A DNA stretch of 64,000 nucleotides from contig JACPGU010000001.1 in assembly GCA_016188915.1 (NCBI GenBank), forward strand, positions 134,984-198,983. The letters are read 5' to 3'. Below, in pieces: positions 25,786 to 33,630 of this stretch; positions within the stretch are counted from its first letter, which is position 1; each line of letters begins with the position of its first letter. The stretch comes from Candidatus Microgenomates bacterium. Its GTDB lineage: Bacteria > Patescibacteria > JACPGU01. The notes below the pieces were generated by a model. The model was not told the origin of the DNA. It ran no database searches and was given only the letters and a program-made list of their open reading frames with translations. A program made the position numbers and the translations under genes.

Positions 25786-26322
25786 ATGAAAGTTATAAAA
25801 GGAAAACACAGGATTGTATTTGTCCTGTCTTGGCTCGGGATTGTTGTCAAATTCCCAATTGTAAAATGGCAACTGAGATGGTGCTTTAATGCTACAAGGA
25901 AATATCTTGGAAACCCGCGCCAATTGAGAATCTTCATTCTTAATTGGAAGATTATTGGAAGAGATTTTTTCTTCGCGGGGATTATGGACAACTGGCGTGA
26001 ATTTGTTTTTTATATCAAAACTCGCCACCCATTCTGTGAGCCAACATATTTTTCTTTTTTTGGCTTACTCAACATTCAGCGCAAAGCGATTCCTGTTCCT
26101 TTTGACGATTCCGAATTTCGAAAAAAATGCGTGGATGTCATGGACAGACACATACAGCGAGATAATCATCATTTTGAAGGAACGAAAAATTTCAGTTTTC
26201 GTAACGGACAACTCATGATGGTTGATTATGGCAGTCCTAAAACCCAAGGAGTCATTCGTGACTGGGGCGAAAAACTGATGGATAATTTTCACTCTAACGA
26301 AACGCCACCCTTAAAAAAATGA
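25786..26322 (+). CDS. Orphan hypothetical protein, 178 aa, possibly kinase-like
   Basis: ATG 25786 follows GGGGGT by 5 bp. The N-terminus is basic and hydrophobic (KHRIVFVLSWLGIVVKFP). The C-terminus RNGQLMMVDYGSPKTQGVI resembles the strand and DxG-type metal site of kinase-fold proteins, but no other kinase motif is visible, so the link is weak. The stop codon lies inside the terminator hairpin. It is a single-gene unit. Confidence 0.55.
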   Translation: MKVIKGKHRIVFVLSWLGIVVKFPIVKWQLRWCFNATRKYLGNPRQLRIFILNWKIIGRDFFFAGIMDNWREFVFYIKTRHPFCEPTYFSFFGLLNIQRKAIPVPFDDSEFRKKCVDVMDRHIQRDNHHFEGTKNFSFRNGQLMMVDYGSPKTQGVIRDWGEKLMDNFHSNETPPLKK

Positions 26323-26340
26323 GGGTGGTTCGTTTTTTTT
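26304..26340 (+). terminator. Terminator overlapping the stop codon of the 25786 gene
   Basis: CCACCCT/AGGGTGG stem with an A-rich loop, then TTCGTTTTTTTT. Confidence 0.85.
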
Positions 26341-26390
26341 GGCTCGTCGCATTATTCTTGTCGAGACGACACCTCGACAGGAAACAATGC

Positions 26391-26978
26391 CTATTCCCCT
26401 AAATACTTCTTCCCCTTCAACATCCCCGTTGAGGCGATAGTGGCGAGGAGAGCGATAAAGAACATCAGAAGGAAGAGGTTTTTGAAACCAAAGAAGGCAA
26501 CAAAATACCCACCAATAACCGCCGCCAGGGCGTTGGTCACATAGAGCATCGCCTCCCAGTCCGCCCACTCACGGGCTTTGTTTTTTTGATTGACAAAATC
26601 AGAATACAGCGAGTCAAAAACCGGCGAAAGCACCGCTTGCGACAGACCCAAGATAATTTGCGTTCCAATCAATTGCCATTGACTGGCGACAAAAAAGTAC
26701 GAGAGACAACCGAGCGCGTTTAAGGCATAGCCGGCGACTACGAAGGCGCCTTTGTTCTTCACCCGATTTTCCCAAAGTCCCATGAGATAGAGCACCACCC
26801 CGCAGGAAACCATATAGGCGAAATATGCCCAGCTGGCATCCAAGATGTCTCCCCCGATATCTTGCACAAAAATAGCGTAAATCGGCCCGATCATCCCCGT
26901 CGCCAACACCGCGAAAAAATCCGCGAGGAGGAGGATTTTGATACCTTTTTTGAGTGTAGTTTTTGTTTTTGATGACAT
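26391..26978 (-). CDS. MFS-type transporter, half-size (195 aa)
   Basis: Six predicted membrane helices, about half of a standard 12-helix major facilitator. The first helix ADFFAVLATGMIGPIYAIFV and the fourth, with LGLSQAVLSPVFDSLYSDFV, match the N-terminal MFS half. No second half follows, so it may work as a dimer or be a reduced form. It ends with a cytoplasmic GKKYLGE tail. It lies 6 bp downstream of the coiled-coil gene at 26984. Confidence 0.7.
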   Translation of the reverse strand: MSSKTKTTLKKGIKILLLADFFAVLATGMIGPIYAIFVQDIGGDILDASWAYFAYMVSCGVVLYLMGLWENRVKNKGAFVVAGYALNALGCLSYFFVASQWQLIGTQIILGLSQAVLSPVFDSLYSDFVNQKNKAREWADWEAMLYVTNALAAVIGGYFVAFFGFKNLFLLMFFIALLATIASTGMLKGKKYLGE

Positions 26979-26983
26979 ATCAA

Positions 26984-27232
26984 TTACACTTCCAGTTTCA
27001 CTCCTACTTTATCGGCGATTTGCTGAATCCATCGCTCATGACGATCTATTTTCATTCTTGTTGCTAAATATTCTACCTTCAGGTCATCCATAGACCCCGA
27101 CATGCCATCGACGGATATGGTTAGTGCCTGTACCCCCTCACGCAAACCAGAAACCTCATTTTCAAGATTTTTGAGATCCTGCTTGTCAGCCAAAACACTG
27201 GTTAATTTTTTGATATCTTCTGCCGTTAGCAT
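26984..27232 (-). CDS. Small coiled-coil protein, 82 aa
   Basis: MLTAEDIKKLTSVLADKQDL followed by heptad-like spacing through residue 75 and ending HERWIQQIADKVGVKLEV. It is similar in character to small DUF-type coiled coils common in AT-rich uncultured bacteria. No function can be read. It is in the same orientation as the MFS gene and probably cotranscribed. Confidence 0.6.
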   Translation of the reverse strand: MLTAEDIKKLTSVLADKQDLKNLENEVSGLREGVQALTISVDGMSGSMDDLKVEYLATRMKIDRHERWIQQIADKVGVKLEV

Positions 27233-27288
27233 AATTCCGTTCTTATTTTCTGTCTCCTGTTGTAATCGTTAATTAAAACGAGGGCTGC

Positions 27289-27594
27289 TTATTCTGTTCT
27301 TTCTAAAATAATTCGTTTTTCAAATCCTCCTCGTTCATCATATTTCTTCTGACGCGCTTTTTCAAGTGCGGTGATATCTATGTCTTTAAAAGCACACGTT
27401 GCGCGCAAAACTTCGAGAATATCCGCGGCTTCTTCGACCGATGGCTTCTCAAGAAACTCCGTCACTTCTTCGCGTAATTTTTCCTCAAGCGCTTTTTCAT
27501 ACTCCTTACTGTCCGCGATATGAACAAAGGGTGTCTCTCCCCTACTCCTGATAATCTCTGGTATTTTGTCCCGAACCAATTTATTGAATTGCAT
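27289..27594 (-). CDS. MazG-like nucleoside triphosphate pyrophosphohydrolase
   Basis: 101 aa. The start FNKLVRDKIPEIIRSRG is the hallmark of a small phosphoribosyl-ATP pyrophosphohydrolase/MazG-like family. EEVTEFLEKPSVEEAADILEVL gives the EExxE...ExxD metal-binding helices (about residues 42-63). It probably hydrolyses non-canonical or excess NTPs to NMP and pyrophosphate. Confidence 0.8.
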   Translation of the reverse strand: MQFNKLVRDKIPEIIRSRGETPFVHIADSKEYEKALEEKLREEVTEFLEKPSVEEAADILEVLRATCAFKDIDITALEKARQKKYDERGGFEKRIILERTE

Positions 27595-27637
27595 TAGGTC
27601 GATTAGGTATATTAGAAATTCCAGTTTTGAGTCCTAC

Positions 27638-28348
27638 TCAAAATCGCAAATATTTTTCCCACCTCCTATACAGCTCGGCGGTGGCGCGGATGTCTTCGGC
27701 ATTATAACGGGCGATTTTCTCATACTCGCCGGCGGCAAACATGGCTCCTACCTGCGATCCGTCCATCCCCTCTTCTTTCGGGCTTTTGACGCCAAAGGCG
27801 GAAGAGAGCCCATCCAGCCCCATACCTTTTCTTTTGAAAGCGCCGTAAAAGGAAAATTGGTCAAAAAGATCGGTGTGCTTGCAAGTCTTTTGTTGATAGG
27901 GATAGCGTCCTTCCACGAGATTTTTTGACGGACGCACACCCAGCATCGCCGAGCGCAACATCATATATGGCGCGTCAAAATAATAGCCGTTGAAAGTAAT
28001 GAATTCGTCGTAACCACGCGCCAGTTCCCAAAAACTTTCTAAGATTTTCTTTTCTTCCATCGGCTTGTAAGTGATGCCGTTATCGATAAATTCAGTAGGT
28101 AATTTCCCCGGCGATTGGAAAAAAACTGTGCCGGTACCTTTCTCCACGTCGAAACAACCCAAGGCCACAATCTCGCCGGTTAAGGGAGAAAAGCCAAGAT
28201 CTACTTTGGCCTCTTCCAGCTTTAATAAATATTCTTCCTCCACTTCCGTAGATTTTTTCAGCGACCGAACAATGCTCTCCTGCAAAGGCGCGGAGAGCTT
28301 GTCCCATTCGGATCCAACGGTTTCAATATCAAAGGCAAGTTTTGGCAT
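27638..28348 (-). CDS. PolB-type 3'-5' exonuclease
   Basis: 236 aa. LAFDIETVG (residues 4-12) is the Exo I motif with the first metal-binding Asp and Glu. FITFNGYYFDAPYMMLRS (about 115-132) is Exo II, and ARYNAEDIRATAELYRRW (about 214-231) fits Exo III (DEDDy). It has no polymerase domain, so it is a stand-alone nuclease, as in the predicted PolB-like exonuclease family. Confidence 0.8.
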   Translation of the reverse strand: MPKLAFDIETVGSEWDKLSAPLQESIVRSLKKSTEVEEEYLLKLEEAKVDLGFSPLTGEIVALGCFDVEKGTGTVFFQSPGKLPTEFIDNGITYKPMEEKKILESFWELARGYDEFITFNGYYFDAPYMMLRSAMLGVRPSKNLVEGRYPYQQKTCKHTDLFDQFSFYGAFKRKGMGLDGLSSAFGVKSPKEEGMDGSQVGAMFAAGEYEKIARYNAEDIRATAELYRRWEKYLRF

Positions 28349-28592
28349 GAAGCTCCCCGAGCCTGCCTGCCGACAGGCGATTCTAGTTCGGGAAGCGGAA
28401 TCCTCCGTAGCAAAACCCGAGTAGAATGTTTAGATAATATTCTCTAACATCTCTCCATCGCACGCTTCTTTGAGGCCAACAAATAATACGCCATAGGGTT
28501 TCTGTGCGAAGGATGGATAACAAAAGTGTAACAGAAAAACAAAAAGACTGAAAGACCAAAAAACGCCACTTAATGGCTAAACCACTAAGCGA

Positions 28593-28621
28593 TTGACTTC
28601 TGCCCTGCTTCGTAAGATAAT
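28593..28621 (+). promoter_or_regulatory. Promoter of the 28675 gene
   Basis: TTGACT (28593-28598), 17-bp spacer, GATAAT (28616-28621). The gap 28349-28674 otherwise shows only a GCCTG/CAGGC hairpin near 28371 and AT-rich sequence. Confidence 0.7.
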
Positions 28622-28674
28622 GAAAATGCCTTGTTGTCCTTAAAAAATCTGCTGAAAGAAAGCGAGATGAGCCG

Positions 28675-29148
28675 ATGAGCCTTCTTGATATACTGAAAGG
28701 GTTATCAGAAAAATGTGTTTCGTGGGTCGTCTTTCGCCCCAGTTATTCTGACCAGTGGACAGGCATTGTCAATGATGCTTTTCGCGCCACTAACGAGAGG
28801 GGTCGACTAATACTCCTCCGCGAGATTATCTTGCTCTGGCAAAAGGTCGCGACTGGACTGGCTTCCGCAGAAGAGCGGGAAGACGCGAAACAAATCTTTG
28901 GCCAGAAATTTTTCGAGGCATATTGCAAGACCAAATTCTTCTTTGCCGTTCGTGACGGAGACCGCTACTCTCTTTTTACCATCCGCCTCTGTCCTTCAAA
29001 CCTTAAGGTTAATGGTGAAAGTGATCTGGACAAGACTAAACAAATTGTTCGTGAATCCCCGATCTTACTGGAAGTTCACGGCCACCCAAGAGCCATTTCG
29101 GCTTATCTGGATGCGCTTAAAGGCCTCGCTGAAAGAATTGATTTCTAA
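28675..29148 (+). CDS. Orphan hypothetical protein, 157 aa
   Basis: MSLLDILKGLSEKCVSWVVF then an amphipathic helical region (EREDAKQIFGQKFFEAYCK) and a mixed C-terminal part ending EVHGHPRAISAYLDALKGLAERI. Predicted soluble, no signal peptide. No family is recognised. It is a stand-alone gene with its own promoter, like the other orphan units of this window. Confidence 0.55.
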   Translation: MSLLDILKGLSEKCVSWVVFRPSYSDQWTGIVNDAFRATNERGRLILLREIILLWQKVATGLASAEEREDAKQIFGQKFFEAYCKTKFFFAVRDGDRYSLFTIRLCPSNLKVNGESDLDKTKQIVRESPILLEVHGHPRAISAYLDALKGLAERIDF

Positions 29149-29257
29149 TCCCTCGTTTCACCCTCCCCTTTTCTACGGATGCCTGACATCCGTATTTTTG
29201 TGTAAAAAAAATAGGGGCTCCATAATATTCTCTCATTCTCCTAAATATCTCTAAATA

Positions 29258-29794
29258 TTATTGATTCCCCGAATTCAACATTTTCTTCGCCACGATCCCC
29301 CCCTCTTCTTCCGCGTCAATCATCGCCTTGAAAAAGGTGGAAATCTTTGACTCTCTGGCTTCCGTGGCCGCTTTTTTGTAAAATTCCACTGCTTCTAAGC
29401 AACGAACGGCGGCTTTTTGTAGATTTTCGGCAGACACGAGGCTACATTCCTCTTCCTGCAAAATAATAGGATCCAGACCTAGAAATTTGCGGGCGATATC
29501 GGCATGTTCGCGGGCAACCTTGGCCAATCTCTTGAAGACCGCCTTGACGGTTTCCACATCGCCATTGACGCTGGCGCATTTGTAAAAAGAAGCATTGTAG
29601 GTTTCCATATTGAGAGCCAGAAGCAAATTTTTCTTTGATTCGTCAGAAAGCTTTTTGACGACAAAAAGATCGTCTCCTTTGACTTTTTCCAATTCTTTGA
29701 TATAGCGCTTTTTGGCGCCACACAAAGGGCAGTCAGAAGGTCTTTTTTCTGCTATACTAGCTTCACCACAGATTGTGCAACGATAGATGTTCAT
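29258..29794 (-). CDS. Rubrerythrin-like protein
   Basis: 178 aa. The N-terminal rubredoxin-like ribbon has CTIC (residues 6-9) and CPLC (22-25). The rest is a four-helix ferritin-like domain with METype ligands: ALNMETYNASFYK, REHADIARKFL, AVEFYKKAATEARE and DAEEEGG. Rubrerythrins reduce hydrogen peroxide at a di-iron site. Unlike classical rubrerythrin the ribbon is N-terminal (reverse order). Divergent from prmC, with starts 33 bp apart. Confidence 0.8.
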   Translation of the reverse strand: MNIYRCTICGEASIAEKRPSDCPLCGAKKRYIKELEKVKGDDLFVVKKLSDESKKNLLLALNMETYNASFYKCASVNGDVETVKAVFKRLAKVAREHADIARKFLGLDPIILQEEECSLVSAENLQKAAVRCLEAVEFYKKAATEARESKISTFFKAMIDAEEEGGIVAKKMLNSGNQ

Positions 29795-29826
29795 ACTCGT
29801 GGCTATTATACCAAAAACCCTTATTT

Positions 29827-30705
29827 ATGTCAAATTTTACGGTCAAACAAGCGATTCTTTGGGGGGCTGACAAATTGCGAGAGAGAAAGATCCCGTCGGC
29901 AAGAATAGATAGCGAGATACTGCTTAGTCTCGTGCTAGAACAACCCAGAGAAGCTCAAATTTCAAAATCCAAATGCCAAATCAAGCCCAAAATCCTAAAA
30001 AAATTTAAAGGGCTCATAGAAAGACGCACAAAGAACGAACCTATCGCCTATATTGTAGGAAAAAAAGAATTCTACGGACTGGACTTTTTGGTGACAAAAG
30101 ATGTTCTCGTCCCCCGCCCAGAGACTGAATTGCTAGTGGATTTAGTTATAAAATCACTACCCACTATCCACTATCCACTATCCACTATCCTCGATCTCGG
30201 TACTGGCAGTGGCTGTATCGGCTTGACGTTGGCCAAACATCTACCGAAGGCGAAAGTCATCTGCGCCGATATTAGCAAAAAAGCGTTACTGGTCGCGCGC
30301 AAAAACGCCCGCAATCTAAAATTAAAATCAGTTAAATTCGTCCTATCCGACCTATTGTCCGAAATCAAAGAAAGTCCCGATATTATCGTCGCCAATCTCC
30401 CCTATCTAACTCGCGCCGAGCTTGCAGAACCCAGCATCAAAAAAGAGCCGAAGCTTGCCCTCTATGGCGGTCAAGACGGACTTGCGCTCTACGAGAGACT
30501 TTTCCGACAAATAAAGCGAAGGCTAAGCCTTCACGCCTCAAGCGAAGGATTAGCCTTCGTAAGTCCTCTGCTTCTCTTTTGCGAAATCTCCGAATCCCAA
30601 GGTAAAAAAATAACGGCGCTCGCGCGTCGCTACTTTCCTAAGGCAGAAATTGAAATAAAAAAAGATCTCGCGAGGCGAGATCGAGTGATGATGGCCAAAC
30701 TCTAA
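29827..30705 (+). CDS. prmC: Release factor glutamine methyltransferase
   Basis: Methylates the Gln of the GGQ motif in release factors. 292 aa from ATG 29827. SAM site DLGTGSGC (123-130). The substrate-binding NPPY motif reads NLPY (190-193), a conservative deviation. Three stretches look like absorbed repeats: residues 44-53 (QISKSKCQIK), 111-120 (LPTIHYPLST, from CTATCCA tandem units) and the palindrome-encoded segment near 232-248. This is consistent with in-frame repeat insertions at the surface. Confidence 0.92.
   Translation: MSNFTVKQAILWGADKLRERKIPSARIDSEILLSLVLEQPREAQISKSKCQIKPKILKKFKGLIERRTKNEPIAYIVGKKEFYGLDFLVTKDVLVPRPETELLVDLVIKSLPTIHYPLSTILDLGTGSGCIGLTLAKHLPKAKVICADISKKALLVARKNARNLKLKSVKFVLSDLLSEIKESPDIIVANLPYLTRAELAEPSIKKEPKLALYGGQDGLALYERLFRQIKRRLSLHASSEGLAFVSPLLLFCEISESQGKKITALARRYFPKAEIEIKKDLARRDRVMMAKL
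30517..30559. repeat. Palindromic insert within prmC
   Basis: 16-bp arms (CGAAGGCTAAGCCTTC and GAAGGATTAGCCTTCG, one mismatch) around an 11-nt loop, in frame inside the coding sequence. Confidence 0.75.
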
Positions 30706-30727
30706 AAACTATTTAGAGAATTACCAC

Positions 30728-31231
30728 CTAATTATATTTTCGTTTTTCCATGAGCAGGGTCACCCGTGGTGACCCATCTTTACTGTAGGCTTCGAGGACT
30801 TCTCCGGAAACACGCGAAATCTCTTCTTCGGATGTCTGCGTTTTTTTGGTGACCATGGCCACAACCGGAACTTTTTGCCCGAGAATAAACACTGCATCAT
30901 AACCCTTTGTCTCTCCGTTCGGCGCCGGCAGGCGCGGGATTCCCACGCCCCTCCGCTGAAAAGCCCAAACGAGAAACGAGATCGTGGCTGACAACACCAC
31001 TCCTCCCCAACCGAAGATAATCACCACCAACATTACCCAATCCAAATCGGCATTAATATTGAAAGTCAAGACTATCGCCGTAGCGCCACCCAGGACAAGA
31101 GTCACTACCATATTGACAACGCTATGATAGCGAAGAAAAGATGAACACATCGGCGAACTCCAGAGGAAAAAGGTGCAAAAAAGATACACCACCAACAAAA
31201 TCAGAACCGTATACTGGGCGGTATCGCTCAT
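30728..31231 (-). CDS. Small membrane protein, 167 aa, unknown
   Basis: ATG 31231 with GGAGGG 9 bp upstream. Three hydrophobic segments (about residues 8-24, 38-57, 64-90) are followed by a soluble C-terminal domain of about 75 residues (VPVVAMVTKKTQTSEEEISR). No family is recognised. It is a single-gene unit with a consensus promoter at 31283-31311. Confidence 0.6.
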   Translation of the reverse strand: MSDTAQYTVLILLVVYLFCTFFLWSSPMCSSFLRYHSVVNMVVTLVLGGATAIVLTFNINADLDWVMLVVIIFGWGGVVLSATISFLVWAFQRRGVGIPRLPAPNGETKGYDAVFILGQKVPVVAMVTKKTQTSEEEISRVSGEVLEAYSKDGSPRVTLLMEKRKYN

Positions 31232-31282
31232 GGGTTCGCACCCTCCTTGTTTTTTTGTTAAGGATTATCGCTCAACCAGTAA

Positions 31283-31311
31283 ACTATATATCAAATCAGA
31301 CAAAATGTCAA
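31283..31311 (-). promoter_or_regulatory. Promoter of the 30728-31231 gene
   Basis: TTGACA (31306-31311), 17-bp spacer, TATAGT (31283-31288) on the minus strand. It is located inside the short gap after htrA. Confidence 0.8.
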
Positions 31312-31352
31312 GTTTTTGGCTTTGGCTTGGCCGGTTTTATGGACTTTACGGG

Positions 31353-32531
31353 CTACTTTATCTCTCCCAATATTACCTTCGTTTTTGCCTCTTCTCCGGC
31401 GCGCAAATATTTTATCTCCACGCTATCACCAGGAGCATATTGCGCCAGAATACTGATTATCCCTCTATTTTCAGTAATTTTGTCACCATTGATTTCCGTA
31501 ATAATATCATTGATCTTAATGCCAGCTTTATCGGCTGGACCGCCCGGTACTACCGCTAGAGATTTACCCTCTCCTACCACCAAGGCACCAGAGGTAGCAG
31601 AGAGGTCATTTAGAGCCGCGAATTCTTTAGTGATATTGATATAGCGTACCCCCATATATGGTCGCGTGATTTTGCCGTTTTTGAGATAAGAATTAAGAGC
31701 CGCTTTGGCACTATTAATTGGTAAGGCAAAACCGATGGAATTACCTTGAGCATCTACCGCCGTATTTATTCCGATTACTTGGCCACGAATATTGATTAAA
31801 GGACCGCCGGAATTTCCTGGAGAAATAGGCGCGTCAGTCTGCAAAAGTCCTTCTAGATGAGAAGATGAACCGCTACCATCATAGGCAGTAATAGCGCGCG
31901 CTCTTGCCGAAACTACCCCCACCGTCACACTATTTTGATATTCTCCCAAAGCATTGCCGATAGCAACCACTCTTTGACCGATCTCCAAAGTGTCGCTATC
32001 GCCCAATTCTGCTACCGGCAAACTATTAGCTTCTATTTTTATCAAAGCCAAATCAAAAATAGGGTCCAATGCCACTACTTTCCCCTCATAGTCTTTGCCT
32101 TCGCCAGTCACTACCGTCAAAGCGTTGGCAGAAGAAATAACATGCTTGTTGGTCAAAATCAAACCATCATTGGTGACGACAAATCCCGTTCCACCGCCTT
32201 TTTGCTCGGTTACTCCACCAAAAAAACTAAGGGCTTTGCTGGTAGTAGTGATGCTGACTACCGATGGAGAAACTTTTTTGACCGCGTCCACTACGCCAGA
32301 ACCTTCTTCTACCGTCACTTTTTCTGTCACATTTTGCACGATCCGACCACCCAAAAGGCCTTTTCTGTAAAGATAATAAAAAGTTCCACCAGAAAAAACA
32401 GCGCCACCTATACCACCGACAAAAAGTACTGCCAAGGCCGCTATAGCTGTTTTTTGGGATATTTTTTTTGTCCAGGAAAAACGATTTTTTTTCAATTTTT
32501 CGTCTGGATAATCAGATATTGTTTCTTCCAT
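31353..32531 (-). CDS. HtrA/DegP-like serine protease
   Basis: Envelope quality-control protease, 392 aa. One N-terminal membrane segment (residues 28-55). The trypsin-like domain has the triad His130 (TNKHVIS), Asp160 (DPIFDLALIK) and Ser241 (PGNSGGPL). A single PDZ domain (about 290-385, GPADKAGIKINDIITEINGD) follows. It is the last gene of a minus-strand run beginning at 33568 of small envelope-associated proteins. Confidence 0.95.
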   Translation of the reverse strand: MEETISDYPDEKLKKNRFSWTKKISQKTAIAALAVLFVGGIGGAVFSGGTFYYLYRKGLLGGRIVQNVTEKVTVEEGSGVVDAVKKVSPSVVSITTTSKALSFFGGVTEQKGGGTGFVVTNDGLILTNKHVISSANALTVVTGEGKDYEGKVVALDPIFDLALIKIEANSLPVAELGDSDTLEIGQRVVAIGNALGEYQNSVTVGVVSARARAITAYDGSGSSSHLEGLLQTDAPISPGNSGGPLINIRGQVIGINTAVDAQGNSIGFALPINSAKAALNSYLKNGKITRPYMGVRYINITKEFAALNDLSATSGALVVGEGKSLAVVPGGPADKAGIKINDIITEINGDKITENRGIISILAQYAPGDSVEIKYLRAGEEAKTKVILGEIK

Positions 32532-32590
32532 ATGTTTTTTACAAAAAAAGTCGGACTATTACCACCGACTATCTTACAGCAAAAAAATAT

Positions 32591-32863
32591 TTATTGCAAT
32601 TTAGATGCTTCTCCCAATTTGACTAGCCACTCGCCTATTACTGGCACTCCGCCAAATGAACGGATAATATAGGTCAAAATAGTAACAACCAGAGCTACGC
32701 CAATAATAGTCCCTAGACCAAAAGCCGTTCCGCGCAAAAAACTGAAAAGGAAGGTTTTCCAAGGGCTTTTGATAAAATTAACATATTCAGCAAAACTCGT
32801 TTCTTCAGTCAATTCGGTAATATTTTGTTTTTCTCTTCTGTTGATTTTTTGTTTTTGATTCAT
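32591..32863 (-). CDS. DUF5665-type membrane protein
   Basis: 90 aa. The segment EYVNFIKSPWKTFLFSFLRGTAFGLGTIIG followed by a second hydrophobic stretch matches the DUF5665 pattern: a short amphipathic lead-in and one or two membrane helices with a conserved FLRG..GLG. Function unknown. It starts 2 bp after the YtxH gene stop, so it is translationally coupled. Confidence 0.7.
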   Translation of the reverse strand: MNQKQKINRREKQNITELTEETSFAEYVNFIKSPWKTFLFSFLRGTAFGLGTIIGVALVVTILTYIIRSFGGVPVIGEWLVKLGEASKLQ

Positions 32864-32864
32864 T

Positions 32865-33146
32865 TTAGCGACTATATTTTTTGATAGTTTTTTGTGCTTT
32901 TTTTACTATTTTTTTCCCTTGACGGGCGGCTATTTTGGCAGTTTTTTTAGCTGTTTTGATATTTTTCTTCACTTCCGGACCATATTTTTTTTGTAATCTT
33001 TCCCCTTCTTTTACCGCTCGCTTTATCGCTTGTCTTGCTTTATTCTGCATTTGCTTACCCTTTTCCGGCGCTCCGAAAATACCAGCTGCCAATCCCAGCA
33101 ATCCACCAAACAAAGCTCCTTTGAGAAAAGTTTTTGTTTTTGCCAT
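32865..33146 (-). CDS. YtxH-like protein
   Basis: 93 aa. A short hydrophobic, glycine-rich N-terminus (GALFGGLLGLAAGIFGAPEKGKQ) is typical of YtxH domains. A very lysine-rich helical tail (KKNIKTAKKTAKIAARQGKK) follows. Probably a membrane-tethered, nucleic-acid or wall-interacting small protein; role unknown. Confidence 0.75.
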   Translation of the reverse strand: MAKTKTFLKGALFGGLLGLAAGIFGAPEKGKQMQNKARQAIKRAVKEGERLQKKYGPEVKKNIKTAKKTAKIAARQGKKIVKKAQKTIKKYSR

Positions 33147-33220
33147 CTTTTTCTATCCTCCTACTAATTTTATTTTTATTTTACTAATTTTTTCCTAACG
33201 TTGAATGTTAGGAAAACTTT

Positions 33221-33568
33221 TTATTCGTCTTCTTCATAGATTTCAACATTGGAAAAATTTTTCTTAGATGATTTTTTCTTTTTTTTCTCATCATTTATTT
33301 TTTTTGCGCCCAATCCTAAACTCACCACTCCCAAAATCGCTGGTACTATTTTGTCAATTACCAGAGAATTGGCAAAAAAAGATTTTGTTTTATCGGAGAC
33401 TACTGTTATGGTATCACTAACCGACCCAATATCTTTTTGAAGACGATCGGTAATTTTTCTGACATCAATCATTATTTTTATCATGGCACCCAACGCCACG
33501 CAAACAAAAGCAATCAAAACAACAAAACCAATAGTAAGGACAGTAATCAAGATATTTTCATTCGACAT
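33221..33568 (-). CDS. DUF948-like membrane-anchored protein
   Basis: 115 aa. N-terminal helix (LITVLTIGFVVLIAFVCVALGAMIK), then an amphipathic coiled-coil (RLQKDIGSVSDTITVVSDKTKS), a second weak hydrophobic segment and a Lys/Asp tail. It resembles DUF948 general-stress type proteins often found next to YtxH, as here. First gene of the run to htrA. Confidence 0.6.
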   Translation of the reverse strand: MSNENILITVLTIGFVVLIAFVCVALGAMIKIMIDVRKITDRLQKDIGSVSDTITVVSDKTKSFFANSLVIDKIVPAILGVVSLGLGAKKINDEKKKKKSSKKNFSNVEIYEEDE

Positions 33569-33630
33569 ATGGGTGATTTCTAATTTTTATTATATCCATA
33601 TCTTCGCTAAAAGCAATGTCAAAATATTTT